Positions 8,639-17,239 are shown, counted from the stretch's first letter. The stretch is DNA of 64,000 nt from Mucilaginibacter sp. OK098 (GCF_900142915.1 NZ_FRCM01000006.1:199503-263502); one strand, 5' to 3'. Numbers and translations: made by a program. The notes: generated by a model not told the origin, from the sequence alone.

Positions 8639-9683
8639 GACATTCATCATATAGCTTTAAGTATTGCCTCGCCGTTGTTTGCCAGTCGAATTGTTCAGCA
8701 TGGGCTATTGTTCGTGCCGATAGGTCTTTGTCATGAAATTCTTTTAATCCCTTTGATAAAACATCCTGCATATGTTCGGGTTCAAAGCTGTCAAAATAAA
8801 AGGCAGCATCGCCGCCTATTTCAGGCAATGAGGTGTATTTTGATAAAAAAACCGGTTTCCCAAAGTGCATAGCCTCAATAACGGGTAAGCCAAAACCTTC
8901 CGCAAGTGATGGAAAAACAAATGCTTTACAGTTTTTGTAGTACCAGGCTTTGTCATACTCGCTTATAGTACCTGTTATTTTTACCCTGTCGGCACACCCA
9001 TGTTTCTGCGCCTCTTCCATTATCGTATCCTTATAAGGCGTTTCCACACCCGAAATTACCAGCTCATAATCGTTCTCTTTCAATAATGCCGGCAATACAT
9101 GAAAGTTCTTTTTAGCTGCTATAAATCCAATGGTAAATAAAAATGGCTTTTGGGGCAAATAAGCCGGAACATGATCTTCAGGAACATGAAGTTTATCCGC
9201 TCCGTTATAAATTACACTTAGTTTTTCTTTTGCCTCGGGGAAATAGGTTAAAATATCATTCGCCACAAAGTTTGATATCGTTACAATTTTATCGCATACG
9301 GCTATATATCCTCTTAATTTTTCAATATGTGAGGCCACTTTTTTATCCGATTTTCTTTTTTCGTGGATGGGGTTAATGTCATGTATGGTCAATATCTTTT
9401 TGCCGCTTACCTTTTGCGGCTTTAACCTGCAATACTGATCAGTAAAGTGAACCAGCTCGTATTTGCTGTTACCCGGAAAAATTAATTTATGCAGCTTGGA
9501 TAAATTAACCAAACCTACCTCACCGGTAAAAGTATATATCGACCTTGTATGCACATAATAAGTAAAATCAAACCGGTTATTATTTTGAGTTAATAAGGCC
9601 TCACCCAAACTTTTCCCAAATGAGAAAAAACCCGAGTTAGGGTACTTCATTGAATCAAAAGTGACTAAAACAGATTCCTTCAT
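8625..9683 (-). CDS. Family 4 glycosyltransferase (GT4, group 1)
   Basis: 352 residues, GT-B fold. ILTIHDINPI and VTISNFVANDIL are in the acceptor half; FLFTIGFIAAKKNFHVLPALL, VKITGTISEYDKAWYYKNCKAFVFPSLAEGFGLPVIEAMHFGKPVF form the donor half, with the EGFGLPxxEAM motif (EX7E) that defines GT4 retaining enzymes such as mannosyl- or glucosyltransferases. It is cytoplasmic or membrane-associated, and should take part in building the same surface glycan as its neighbours. It overlaps the convergent GT2 gene by 14 bases at the stop codons. Confidence 0.87.
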   Translation of the reverse strand: MKESVLVTFDSMKYPNSGFFSFGKSLGEALLTQNNNRFDFTYYVHTRSIYTFTGEVGLVNLSKLHKLIFPGNSKYELVHFTDQYCRLKPQKVSGKKILTIHDINPIHEKRKSDKKVASHIEKLRGYIAVCDKIVTISNFVANDILTYFPEAKEKLSVIYNGADKLHVPEDHVPAYLPQKPFLFTIGFIAAKKNFHVLPALLKENDYELVISGVETPYKDTIMEEAQKHGCADRVKITGTISEYDKAWYYKNCKAFVFPSLAEGFGLPVIEAMHFGKPVFLSKYTSLPEIGGDAAFYFDSFEPEHMQDVLSKGLKEFHDKDLSARTIAHAEQFDWQTTARQYLKLYDECLTGE

Positions 9684-9756
9684 ACTTTAAAAATTACCAG
9701 AACGGCAAATATAGCTTTCTATTGTAAGTTATAATTGGGGGGATTAAGTTTGATTG

Positions 9757-9814
9757 GTTGATTAAGTTAGCTGTGAATTTATCCCAAACTCAATCAACCG
9801 TTCACTTAATCAAC
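9757..9814. repeat. Inverted repeat upstream of meaB
   Basis: GTTGATTAAGT (9757-9767) and ACTTAATCAAC (9804-9814) are perfect inverted copies, inside a stretch built from variations of the word TGATTAAGTT. It lies in the divergent gap between the GT4 gene and meaB and is probably one of the low-complexity intergenic repeats of this genome rather than an operator. Confidence 0.5.
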
Positions 9815-9872
9815 CTAATCAACTATTTTCCGCCAAATACATTATATTTTTGTTCCTTTATATTCACATAAA

Positions 9873-10754
9873 ATGCAAAGCGCTACTAACAACATTAAAC
9901 CGCATTATACTGATTTTCGTTCAGTTGCACGCGCTTTAACTATTGTTGAAAATGATTTACCAGGCACTGATGAGCTTTTAAAAAGTTTAACATTCACAAA
10001 AAGCTCGCCAATTATAGGCATTACCGGGCCACCGGGTGCAGGTAAAAGCACATTGGTAAATTCACTGATCAGCGGATTGCTTACTACCGGTAATAAGATT
10101 GCGGTTTTGGCTATTGACCCTACTTCGCCGTTTAACTTTGGCTCGTTACTAGGCGACCGAATCCGCATGGCGCCGCATTTTAACCATCCCGGTGTTTTTA
10201 TCCGCTCCTTAGCCACACGGGGCTCACTTGGGGGGCTTTCGGCAAAAGCTATTGAAATGACGGACGTTTTACGGGCTGCGGAGTTTGATTATATATTGGT
10301 AGAAACTGTTGGGGTTGGTCAGTCGGAAATTGAGATTGCCGGGCTTGCAGATATTACATTGTTGGTTTTGGTACCCGAAAGCGGCGACGAGATCCAAAAC
10401 ATTAAATCGGGCCTGATGGAAATTGCCGATGCTTTTATTGTTAATAAAAGCGATCGGGCCGATGCCGATCTTTTCGTCAATAATTTAAAGAAGATCCAAA
10501 ACAAGGAAACGCAGCTACCTGTTTTTAAAACTGTTGCTTCAAAAAGCGAAGGCATTAACGAAGTAATAAACTTTATCCATTCCAAATCTGAAGTAAAAAA
10601 CTCACGCAAAGAACTTTTGCTTGCTGAAAAGGCCTATCAGCTCATTCAACAAAAACGCATGGCCGGCATCAACAAAAAAAAGCTTCAGCAAGATATTGCC
10701 AAAGCGTTAAATAAACCGGGGTTTAATTTGTATGAATTCGTGAAGGATTTTTGA
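9873..10754 (+). CDS. meaB: Methylmalonyl-CoA mutase-associated GTPase MeaB
   Basis: 293 residues, of the ArgK/MeaB G3E family of P-loop GTPases. Walker A GPPGAGKST near residue 52, the DPTSPFNFGSLLGDRIRM block (switch I), LVETVGVGQSEIE (Walker B/switch II, ETVG) and NKSD (base recognition) are all present. The protein gates adenosylcobalamin delivery to methylmalonyl-CoA mutase and protects the enzyme, so the organism probably has B12-dependent propionate metabolism. The mutase itself is not in the window. A TATTTTTG -7 element lies at 9845-9852. The family's N-terminal arm is present but short. Confidence 0.93.
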   Translation: MQSATNNIKPHYTDFRSVARALTIVENDLPGTDELLKSLTFTKSSPIIGITGPPGAGKSTLVNSLISGLLTTGNKIAVLAIDPTSPFNFGSLLGDRIRMAPHFNHPGVFIRSLATRGSLGGLSAKAIEMTDVLRAAEFDYILVETVGVGQSEIEIAGLADITLLVLVPESGDEIQNIKSGLMEIADAFIVNKSDRADADLFVNNLKKIQNKETQLPVFKTVASKSEGINEVINFIHSKSEVKNSRKELLLAEKAYQLIQQKRMAGINKKKLQQDIAKALNKPGFNLYEFVKDF

Positions 10755-10863
10755 TTTCGGATGTTCGATTTCGGAATTTTGAATGCGGAAATCAGAATGA
10801 TTTAAATTTGGAATAAATGAATTCTAAAAATAAATCCGAAATCGAACAGCCGAAATCCGAAAT
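10755..10863. repeat. Dispersed intergenic repeat, family A (TTTCGGAT/ATCCGAAA)
   Basis: The gap between meaB and the convergent aminopeptidase gene is filled with words such as ATTTCGGATGTTCGATTTCGG on one side and AAATCCGAAATCGAAC on the other, forming an imperfect inverted repeat. The same words recur at 27412-27445 and 46825-46958. Confidence 0.7.
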
Positions 10864-10866
10864 ACC

Positions 10867-12156
10867 TCACCCATTCATTATCTCCTCAATATGCTCCGCC
10901 TCTACAGGTATATCGGCCATCAAATCAATATTACCATCGGCGGTAATTAATATATTGTTCTCTATTCTTATACCCAGGCCTTCCGCTGCTATATATATAC
11001 CTGGTTCGCATGTTAAAATATTGCCAACTTCAAATGATTTATAGCGACTGGCAAAATCATGCACATCCAAACCCAAATGATGCGAGGTGCCGTGCATAAA
11101 GTATTTTTTATAAGCCGGAACGTTAGGGTCCTGTTTTGCCACATCGTGTTTAGTCAACAAGCCTAAGCCAATCAACTCATCTGTCATTATCTTTCCTACT
11201 TCCTCGTGGTAGTCATTCAAAACAGTGCCTGCAACAATCATCTTTGTGGCCGCACGCATCACCCGCAACACCGCATCATAAACGTCGCGCTGGCGTTTGG
11301 TAAAGCGCCCGTTTACCGGTACCGAGCGACTCATATCTGCATTATAGTTGGCATACTCGGCGCCAAAATCAAAAAGTATTACATCCCCGTCTTTACAAAC
11401 CTGGTTATTGTCTACATAATGAAGCACTATAGCATTTTTACCCGATGCAATAATAGGATTGTAAGCATGCCCTGTGGCACGCTGCCTTAAAAATTCGTGC
11501 GTTATTTCAGCTTCAATTTCATATTCGGTAACGCCTGGCTGTGTAAATTTAAGTACCCGTATAAAGGCATCACGTGTAATTTCACATGCTTTTTTTGTCA
11601 GATCTATTTCTGTGGCTGATTTTACAACCCGCAGGTCGCGCAAAATGAGTGCGGAGCGTTCATACTTATGCAAAGGGTACTTGGCACGTAATGATTCAAA
11701 TACTCTGAGATCCCTATAAGGCACCGCATGTACGTACCTGTCGTTCTCGTTTGTATTTATATATATGTGTTCAGCATAGTTAATTATTGTTTGTAAAATA
11801 ACATCGAACTCACTAAGCCAATAAACGTTTTTTATACCCGACGCCAATTTCGCTTCTTCCTTTGTGTACTTATGACCCTCCCAAATTGCTATATGTTCAT
11901 TGGTTTGTCTTAAAAATAGTACTTCTTTGTATAGCGGATTAGGACACTCAGGAAATAATATCAAAATGCTCTGTTCCTGATCAATGCCGGTTAAGTAGAA
12001 AAAATCAGGGTTTTGTTTAAAAAGAAAACTTTGATCCCCGCTTCTTGGAAATTCATCATTTGCGTTAAAAATAGCTATAGAACAGGGTTTTAGTCGTAAA
12101 ACGAAATTTTTTCTATTTTTGGTAAACACCTCATTATTAATAGGAAGATATTTCAT
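10867..12156 (-). CDS. pepP: Xaa-Pro aminopeptidase (M24B, PepP-like)
   Basis: 429 residues: an N-terminal AMP_N domain (residues 1-150; FLKQNPDFFYLTGIDQ-like block) and a C-terminal pita-bread metallopeptidase domain. The five metal ligands can be read: Asp in ILFDFGAEYANYNADMSR (two Asp), His in GTSHHLGLDVHD, Glu in LTCEPGIYI and Glu in IRIENNILI. It removes N-terminal residues preceding proline, using two Mn ions, in the cytoplasm. It lacks a signal peptide. The gene is monocistronic, divergent from the OmpA gene. Confidence 0.88.
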   Translation of the reverse strand: MKYLPINNEVFTKNRKNFVLRLKPCSIAIFNANDEFPRSGDQSFLFKQNPDFFYLTGIDQEQSILILFPECPNPLYKEVLFLRQTNEHIAIWEGHKYTKEEAKLASGIKNVYWLSEFDVILQTIINYAEHIYINTNENDRYVHAVPYRDLRVFESLRAKYPLHKYERSALILRDLRVVKSATEIDLTKKACEITRDAFIRVLKFTQPGVTEYEIEAEITHEFLRQRATGHAYNPIIASGKNAIVLHYVDNNQVCKDGDVILFDFGAEYANYNADMSRSVPVNGRFTKRQRDVYDAVLRVMRAATKMIVAGTVLNDYHEEVGKIMTDELIGLGLLTKHDVAKQDPNVPAYKKYFMHGTSHHLGLDVHDFASRYKSFEVGNILTCEPGIYIAAEGLGIRIENNILITADGNIDLMADIPVEAEHIEEIMNG

Positions 12157-12232
12157 CTTTTAATTTTTATTAATTTTTTAAAAACATTTTTTTTCCTTTA
12201 TTTGTATAATAATTACAAAATTTGGAACGGTG

Positions 12233-12267
12233 TTTGGTTACAAATTCAAACATAATTACTATTTTTG
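12233..12267 (+). promoter_or_regulatory. Promoter of the OmpA-family gene
   Basis: TTTG at 12233-12236 and TATTTTTG at 12260-12267 are 23 bases apart, at the upper end of the usual spacing. The transcript would start near 12271 with a leader of about 34 bases. Confidence 0.5.
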
Positions 12268-12304
12268 AAAAAAATCACAATTAAAATCGTTTAATCTTAA
12301 AACT

Positions 12305-13657
12305 ATGAACTATTCTACATTAAAGAAAACAGTCGTCTTATCATTTGTTTCCTTGATGGCAGTTGGCTTAGCATCAGCTCAAACCGACTCCACAAAGAAA
12401 ACTTCTGACGCTGCTACTACTGCCAAGGTATTTGGTGGTACAGGACAGTACAACACATGGAGTATTGGAATTAATGGTGGTCTAACATCAGGCCTTGTTC
12501 CTTTCCTTAACAACTCAACTAATCATTTTAAAGGATCTTTAGGTTACGGGCTAACTATTAAGGATCAGTTATCACACTTCTTTGCCTTGCAGTTAGATTA
12601 CTACGGCGGTAAAGTAAAAGGTGATGATGTTGCCAATCAGGGTAAATCTGGTTCAACAGCTACAAAATTTGGTGCTTCATATTTCGAAACTAAATTTAAC
12701 CAGGTATCAATAAGCGGTGTTGTTAATTTTGGAAGCGTTAGCTTTTTACACCGTGCAAATGCAGTTAACTTTTACGGTTCTGCAGGTCTTGGTTTAGATT
12801 TCTACAAACCAGCTTATGCTATCACTCCTGGTGCTGAAGCTCCGGAAGCAGCATTTACTCAAACTAACACTATTAAAGAATTAGCTGCACCGGTTGGCGT
12901 TGGCGCTAAATTCAAACTTTCTGATGCGTTAGCTTTAAACTTGGGTTACACAGTTACCTTTGTTAAAGGTTACAACTTCTCAGGTTTCAACACTTACAAT
13001 ACTTTTGATCACTATGCATATACTTATGCAGGTTTAGAGTACACTTTCGGTCCAAAATCAAAAGCGAACTTAGAGTGGGTAAACCCGGTTGCTATGATGT
13101 ATGATGAATTATATGATGCAGCATTACGCCAGGAAGTTGAAGCTTTAAAAGGCCGTGTTACAAATGTTGAAACTGCTGTTAACGACCTGAAAAAAGATTC
13201 AGATGGTGACGGTGTTTCTGATCAGTTTGACAAATGCCCTAACACTCCTGCTGGTAGCATAGTTGATGGTTCTGGTTGCCCAATTGTATTCCCTAAACCG
13301 GATACTATTAAGGCTGCTGTTGCCCCTGCTGCTGCTGCTTACTCAAACATCCAGTTTGAATTTGACAGCTCAGTATTGAAAACTTCATCATACCCGGTAT
13401 TAGATGCTACATCTGCTGATATGAGGTCTAACTCAAGCACACTTACTTTAGCTGGTTATGCTTCATCTGAAGGTACTGCAGCTCACAACCTGCGTTTATC
13501 TAAAGACCGTGCTAACTCTGTAAAAACTTACTTAGTTAACTCAGGTGTTGATGCAAAACGCTTAAAAGTTAAAGGATTTGGCGAGACTCATCCAATAGCT
13601 GACAACTCAACTGAAGATGGCCGCGTTGCTAACCGTCGTGTTGAATTCCACAAATAA
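12305..13657 (+). CDS. OmpA-family protein with TSP3 linker
   Basis: 450 residues. A signal peptide (cleavage near ASAQ, residue 25) is followed by an eight-strand-like beta-barrel (about 45-265), a short coiled segment, a calcium-binding thrombospondin type 3 repeat (DSDGDGVSDQFDKCPNTPAG, about 298-317), and a C-terminal OmpA domain (about 345-450) with NIQFEFDSSVLK, LAGYASSEGTAAHNLRLSKDRANSVKTYL and NRRVEF, which binds peptidoglycan. It links the outer membrane to the cell wall and is probably abundant: codon use is regular, promoter and terminator are strong. Confidence 0.92.
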   Translation: MNYSTLKKTVVLSFVSLMAVGLASAQTDSTKKTSDAATTAKVFGGTGQYNTWSIGINGGLTSGLVPFLNNSTNHFKGSLGYGLTIKDQLSHFFALQLDYYGGKVKGDDVANQGKSGSTATKFGASYFETKFNQVSISGVVNFGSVSFLHRANAVNFYGSAGLGLDFYKPAYAITPGAEAPEAAFTQTNTIKELAAPVGVGAKFKLSDALALNLGYTVTFVKGYNFSGFNTYNTFDHYAYTYAGLEYTFGPKSKANLEWVNPVAMMYDELYDAALRQEVEALKGRVTNVETAVNDLKKDSDGDGVSDQFDKCPNTPAGSIVDGSGCPIVFPKPDTIKAAVAPAAAAYSNIQFEFDSSVLKTSSYPVLDATSADMRSNSSTLTLAGYASSEGTAAHNLRLSKDRANSVKTYLVNSGVDAKRLKVKGFGETHPIADNSTEDGRVANRRVEFHK

Positions 13658-13678
13658 TTTTAATTAAATTATTATAAT

Positions 13679-13709
13679 AAAAGGCTTCCCATATTGGGAA
13701 GCCTTTTTT
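13679..13709 (+). terminator. Terminator of the OmpA-family gene
   Basis: AAGGCTTCCCA / TGGGAAGCCTT is a perfect 11-base-pair stem with a 3-base loop, followed by a T run. It starts 21 bases after the stop codon. Confidence 0.93.
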
Positions 13710-13718
13710 GTTGGGTTA

Positions 13719-13880
13719 TAAAGCTAAAGCAGAAAGCTTAAAGACCAAAGCTTCATTAGCTTCTGATTTAATCATTGGTTTGTATACTCCTGCCGTCGCC
13801 TTTTCTCGCTTTCACCTTTTTGCTTTCGGCTTTACGCTTTATTGCCTTTCGCTTTTTTTGCTTTCGGCTTTAAGCTTTCC
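13719..13880. repeat. Low-complexity intergenic repeat (AGCTTTCGGCTTT words)
   Basis: Two direct copies of TTTTTGCTTTCGGCTTTA (about 13817-13834 and 13855-13872) follow reverse-oriented AAAGC-rich words. An open frame runs through this DNA but its product is only a reflection of the repeat and is not called as a gene. Confidence 0.55.
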
Positions 13881-13888
13881 TATATTTG
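13857..13888 (+). promoter_or_regulatory. Promoter of the 47-residue membrane protein
   Basis: TTTG at 13857-13860, 20 bases, then TATATTTG at 13881-13888: a full consensus promoter. The -7 element ends only 3 bases before the ATG at 13892, so the transcript would be leaderless or almost so. Confidence 0.6.
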
Positions 13889-13891
13889 TTT

Positions 13892-14035
13892 ATGTATTTT
13901 TTCAGAAAAAAAGATCCAAACAGGCCTACAAACTTTAACCTTAAAGTGATGCACACTATTAATGCCATCGCTATTATAATGTTCCTGCTGGGGATAATCT
14001 GGACATTGATCAAGCTGTTCATATTAAAAAAATGA
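13892..14035 (+). CDS. Small single-span membrane protein (47 aa)
   Basis: 47 residues: a basic, polar N-terminus (MYFFRKKDPNRPTNF), then one hydrophobic segment at about residues 22-46 (INAIAIIMFLLGIIWTLIKL) and a Lys-Lys end. It resembles a short conserved Bacteroidota family of unknown function (DUF6728-like, from memory). The positively charged N-terminus suggests that it stays in the cytoplasm. A consensus promoter lies immediately upstream. ridA starts 74 bases downstream and could be co-transcribed. The gene is easily missed because of its size. Confidence 0.65.
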   Translation: MYFFRKKDPNRPTNFNLKVMHTINAIAIIMFLLGIIWTLIKLFILKK

Positions 14036-14109
14036 ACCGGTTTATAGCTGCAATAAAATCAATTAATTACCTATCTCTTCTCTGCATTTTACCTTAACAA
14101 TTAATATTT

Positions 14110-14487
14110 ATGAAAACTATAATTAATACCCAAAATGCCCCCGCACCTATAGGCCCGTACAATCAGGCTGTAGCAGCAGGAAACTTTATATTTCTTTCGG
14201 GCCAGATAGCCCTGAACCCCGCTAATGGCCAATTAATAACAGATGATATTAAAATCGAAACCAGGCAGGTAATGGAAAACATTAAAGCTATTTTAGCCGA
14301 AGCAGGTATTGACTTCAGCAATATTGTTAAAACGAGTATTTTTTTAACAGACATGCAGAACTTTGCACAGGTTAACGAGGTTTACGGAACATATTTTAAA
14401 GATGATTTCCCTGCCCGCGAAACAGTACAGGTTGCAGGCCTGCCTAAAGGTGTTAATGTTGAGATCACTGTTACAGCTTTTAAATAA
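14110..14487 (+). CDS. ridA: RidA family enamine/imine deaminase
   Basis: 125 residues, a typical full-length RidA (YjgF/YER057c/UK114). APAPIGPYNQAV, FLSGQIALNP, NIKAILAEAGIDFSNIVKTSIFLTDMQNFAQVNEVY and the PARETVQV block with the catalytic Arg are present. The trimeric cytosolic enzyme hydrolyses reactive 2-aminoacrylate and related enamines formed by PLP enzymes such as threonine dehydratase. An inverted repeat (GAAAATTCA / TGAATTTTC, 14509-14548) follows, without a T run. Confidence 0.95.
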   Translation: MKTIINTQNAPAPIGPYNQAVAAGNFIFLSGQIALNPANGQLITDDIKIETRQVMENIKAILAEAGIDFSNIVKTSIFLTDMQNFAQVNEVYGTYFKDDFPARETVQVAGLPKGVNVEITVTAFK

Positions 14488-14583
14488 TTGATCTGATAAT
14501 TTGAAAATTCAGTAGCGTCGAAATCCATGATGCAGTATTGAATTTTCATATTACCACATCTTCAAATCTTTAACCATCACTAA

Positions 14584-16692
14584 TTGAATACCCAAGTATT
14601 TGAAACCCCCATTGAGTATCTAAAAGGCGTAGGCCTTAGTCGTGCAGAGATCTTGAAAAAAGAACTGCGGGTATTCAATTTTAGTGACCTTTTAAGCTAT
14701 TTCCCTTATAAATATATTGACCGTACCCGGTTTTATAAAATAAAGGATATTCAGCCCGATTTGCCCTATGTACAGGTATTAGCACGCTTAACACATAAAG
14801 AAATAATTGGCGACAAGCGTACAAGCCGCCTGGTTGCTCAGGCACAGGATGATACCGGTGTAATAGAGCTGGTATGGTTCCAGGGGATCAAGTGGATTGA
14901 GAAAACGCTTATCCCAGGCAAGGTATATGTGTTATTTGGCAAGCCCACGTTTTTTAATGGGAAAGCCCAGATGGCCCACCCTGAAATGGAACTGTATAGT
15001 ACTGATGTACAACAGCGCAAAGGAAATTTAACATTACAACCGGCTTATAACTCTACCGAAAAATTAAAACAATATTCGTTAGATAGTAAAGGAATTCTGA
15101 AGCTTGTAGCTGCATTATTGGAGCAGCAGCTAAAAGAGATCCATGAAAATCTGCCTTTATATATTATTAACCGGTTTAAATTGACCGGCCGCGCCGAAGC
15201 TTATAAAAACATTCATTTTCCTGAAGACGCCGCAAAGCTCAATGAGGCTCAGCATCGCTTAAAGTTCGAAGAGCTGTTTTTTTTACAGCTTAAGCTCTTA
15301 AAAAACAAACTGCTTCACAGTCAAAAATTCAAGGGCAATGTTTTTGAAAGTGTTGGCAATACCTTTAATGAATTTTATCATCATAAATTACCTTTCCCTT
15401 TAACAAATGCACAAAAGCGCGTTTTAAAAGAGATAAGGCAGGATACCCAGCGGGGTGTGCAAATGAACCGCCTTTTACAGGGCGATGTGGGCAGCGGAAA
15501 AACTGTTGTTGCCTTAATGAGCATGCTGATTGCTATTGACAACGGCTTTCAAACCTGCATTATGGCTCCTACCGAAATTTTAGCTAACCAGCATTATCAA
15601 ACCATAAAAGAGCTGGTTGGTGATGACTTTATTGAGGTGGGTTTACTAACAGGCTCAACCAAACAAAAAGACAGAAAGGTTTTACATGAGCAACTGGAAA
15701 ACGGGCAGCTTAAAATATTAATCGGCACACATGCACTTATTGAAGATAAGGTGCAATATAAAAACCTGGGCTTCGTGGTGATTGACGAGCAGCACCGTTT
15801 TGGTGTTGAGCAAAGGGCAAAATTATGGCGCAAAAACACCATTCCGCCGCATATTTTGGTTATGACAGCTACCCCTATCCCACGTACACTTGCCATGACG
15901 CTGTACGGCGACCTTGATATTTCTGTAATTGACGAGTTGCCGGCCGGGCGCAAGCCTATTCAAACCGTTCACTTTTATGAAAACCAGCGGTTAAGGATGT
16001 TTGGTTTTATGAAACAGGAAATTGCCAAAGGCAGGCAGGTATATGTGGTTTACCCGCTGATCCAGGAAAGCGAGAAGCTCGACCTTAAAAACCTGATGGA
16101 CGGCATAGAGGTGATGGCGCATGAGTTCCCCCTGCCCGATTACCGGATAAGCATTGTACACGGAAAGATGAAAGCCGCAGACAAGCAATTTGAAATGAAC
16201 CGCTTTATAAAAGGTGAAACACAAATAATGGTGGCAACAACCGTTATTGAAGTAGGTGTAAATATTCCAAATGCCTCTGTAATGATCATTGAAAATGCCG
16301 AGCGTTTTGGCCTGTCGCAATTGCACCAGTTAAGGGGGCGCGTTGGTCGGGGCGCCGAACAGTCGTTTTGTATACTAATGAGCAGCCACAAGCTCAGCCA
16401 TGACGGCAGGATAAGGCTTAATACTATGGTTAAAACCAATAACGGTTTTGAAATAGCAGAAACCGATCTGCAATTACGCGGCCCCGGTAATATTGAAGGT
16501 ACCCAGCAAAGCGGCGTGCTCGATTTAAAGGTTGCTAACCTGGTTACAGACCAGGAACTGCTGATCCAGGCGCGTAAATGTGTTGAAGGCATTTTTGAAA
16601 AAGATCCGCAGCTGACGGCACCCGAAAACCTGATTCTGCACCAATCGTTCAAATCAAAAAAAGATGGATTGAGCTGGGATAAGATCTCCTGA
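14584..16692 (+). CDS. recG: ATP-dependent DNA helicase RecG
   Basis: 702 residues, full length. An N-terminal OB-fold wedge domain (about 60-170) is followed by superfamily 2 helicase motifs: GDVGSGKT (motif I), TEILANQHY (Ia), VIDEQHRFGVEQR (DEQH, motif II), TATPIPRTLAMTLYGD (III), VATTVIEVGVNIPNA (V) and QLRGRVGRG (VI), and then the RecG TRG region. It remodels stalled replication forks and Holliday junctions. The start codon is TTG: an in-frame TAA immediately precedes it at 14581 and no ATG lies near, while the encoded N-terminus (NTQVFETPIEYLKGVG) matches the family. Confidence 0.96.
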   Translation: MNTQVFETPIEYLKGVGLSRAEILKKELRVFNFSDLLSYFPYKYIDRTRFYKIKDIQPDLPYVQVLARLTHKEIIGDKRTSRLVAQAQDDTGVIELVWFQGIKWIEKTLIPGKVYVLFGKPTFFNGKAQMAHPEMELYSTDVQQRKGNLTLQPAYNSTEKLKQYSLDSKGILKLVAALLEQQLKEIHENLPLYIINRFKLTGRAEAYKNIHFPEDAAKLNEAQHRLKFEELFFLQLKLLKNKLLHSQKFKGNVFESVGNTFNEFYHHKLPFPLTNAQKRVLKEIRQDTQRGVQMNRLLQGDVGSGKTVVALMSMLIAIDNGFQTCIMAPTEILANQHYQTIKELVGDDFIEVGLLTGSTKQKDRKVLHEQLENGQLKILIGTHALIEDKVQYKNLGFVVIDEQHRFGVEQRAKLWRKNTIPPHILVMTATPIPRTLAMTLYGDLDISVIDELPAGRKPIQTVHFYENQRLRMFGFMKQEIAKGRQVYVVYPLIQESEKLDLKNLMDGIEVMAHEFPLPDYRISIVHGKMKAADKQFEMNRFIKGETQIMVATTVIEVGVNIPNASVMIIENAERFGLSQLHQLRGRVGRGAEQSFCILMSSHKLSHDGRIRLNTMVKTNNGFEIAETDLQLRGPGNIEGTQQSGVLDLKVANLVTDQELLIQARKCVEGIFEKDPQLTAPENLILHQSFKSKKDGLSWDKIS

Positions 16693-16699
16693 TCTACTT

Positions 16700-16740
16700 T
16701 TAGATTTGCGAAGTTTTTAAAGCTTCGCAAATCTGAATTT
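16700..16740 (+). terminator. Hairpin after recG (repeat family C)
   Basis: AGATTTGCGAAG (16702-16713) pairs perfectly with CTTCGCAAATCT (16723-16734), followed by a T-rich tract. It is probably the recG terminator but belongs to a dispersed palindrome family also present at 53787-53819 and, split, at 17119-17202. Confidence 0.65.
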
Positions 16741-16774
16741 TCTTCTTATTGCTGTTAGTTAAAGGTGCAATAAA

Positions 16775-16960
16775 CTAAGAACAGCCAAGGAATGATCCAT
16801 GCCCTGCAGCAGGGCAATAGGCAGGCGCGCAACCAATTTGGTAATTACCATCACTGCAATGGGTATATCCACTTACGCCGCCGGTAACTTGTTTTAATTC
16901 GTTTTTGGTTAATTCATTTTTGAGGCTAAGTTTGCCTACTGATTTTTTTTCCTTCTTCAT
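16775..16960 (-). CDS. Double-glycine leader peptide 1 (RiPP/bacteriocin-like precursor)
   Basis: 61 residues. A charged leader (MKKEKKSVGKLSLKNELTK) leads to NELKQVTGG (cleavage after residues 27-28), then a 33-residue core rich in Cys, Gly and Ser with four Cys (HCSDG, IGCAP, YCPAAG, LGCS). This is the architecture of Bacteroidetes natural-product precursors whose leaders are removed by a C39-peptidase ABC exporter. No modifying enzyme or exporter of that type lies nearby, so processing must be supplied from elsewhere. The box AACTAAACC upstream of the start (plus-strand GGTTTAGTT at 16971-16979) is shared with two other leader-peptide genes in the window. Confidence 0.7.
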   Translation of the reverse strand: MKKEKKSVGKLSLKNELTKNELKQVTGGVSGYTHCSDGNYQIGCAPAYCPAAGHGSFLGCS

Positions 16961-17118
16961 GAGAATAATTGGTTTAGTTTATTAAATGTAGGGATATATT
17001 TATTAATTACAAATATTATTTAATAAATAATTATTATCGCCTCGCTATAAATAAAACACTTAATTATTGCGCTAATTAACAGGCAATGCAGGAATAACAT
17101 TTCACAATTCGCATCTTT

Positions 17119-17202
17119 AAGATTTACGAAGTTTTGAAACGGCGAAGCCCTCCAAAAGGCCGCTGAAAAAAACATATCCGGGTTAAACTTTGTAAATCTG
17201 AC
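17119..17202. repeat. Split copy of repeat family C
   Basis: AAGATTTACGAAGTTTTGAAAC at the left and AAACTTTGTAAATCTGA at the right are the two arms of the palindrome seen whole at 53787-53819, here separated by about 45 bases of unrelated sequence (GGCGAAGCCCTCCAAAAGGC...). It may be an insertion into the palindrome or a deletion-derived derivative. Confidence 0.5.
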
Positions 17203-17221
17203 TTCCTAAATCATATATTTA
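17189..17221 (+). promoter_or_regulatory. Candidate promoter of the M28 peptidase gene
   Basis: TTTG at 17189-17192, 21 bases, then TATATTTA at 17214-17221 (one mismatch to TAnnTTTG). The -33 element lies in the right arm of repeat family C, so the repeat may have supplied it. Confidence 0.4.
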
Positions 17222-17239
17222 CCGAACAACTTAACAACA

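Noticed and set aside
10817..11044. 75-residue frame starting in repeat family A
   Set aside because: Covers the pepP 3' end on the opposite strand and the repeat; no homology or promoter.
13708..13938. 76-residue open frame after the OmpA gene
   Set aside because: It reads through AGCTTTCGGCTTT-type repeats and partly overlaps the better supported 47-aa gene and its promoter; no family resemblance.
16140..16730. 196-residue frame opposite the recG 3' end
   Set aside because: Entirely within recG on the other strand; product has no motif.
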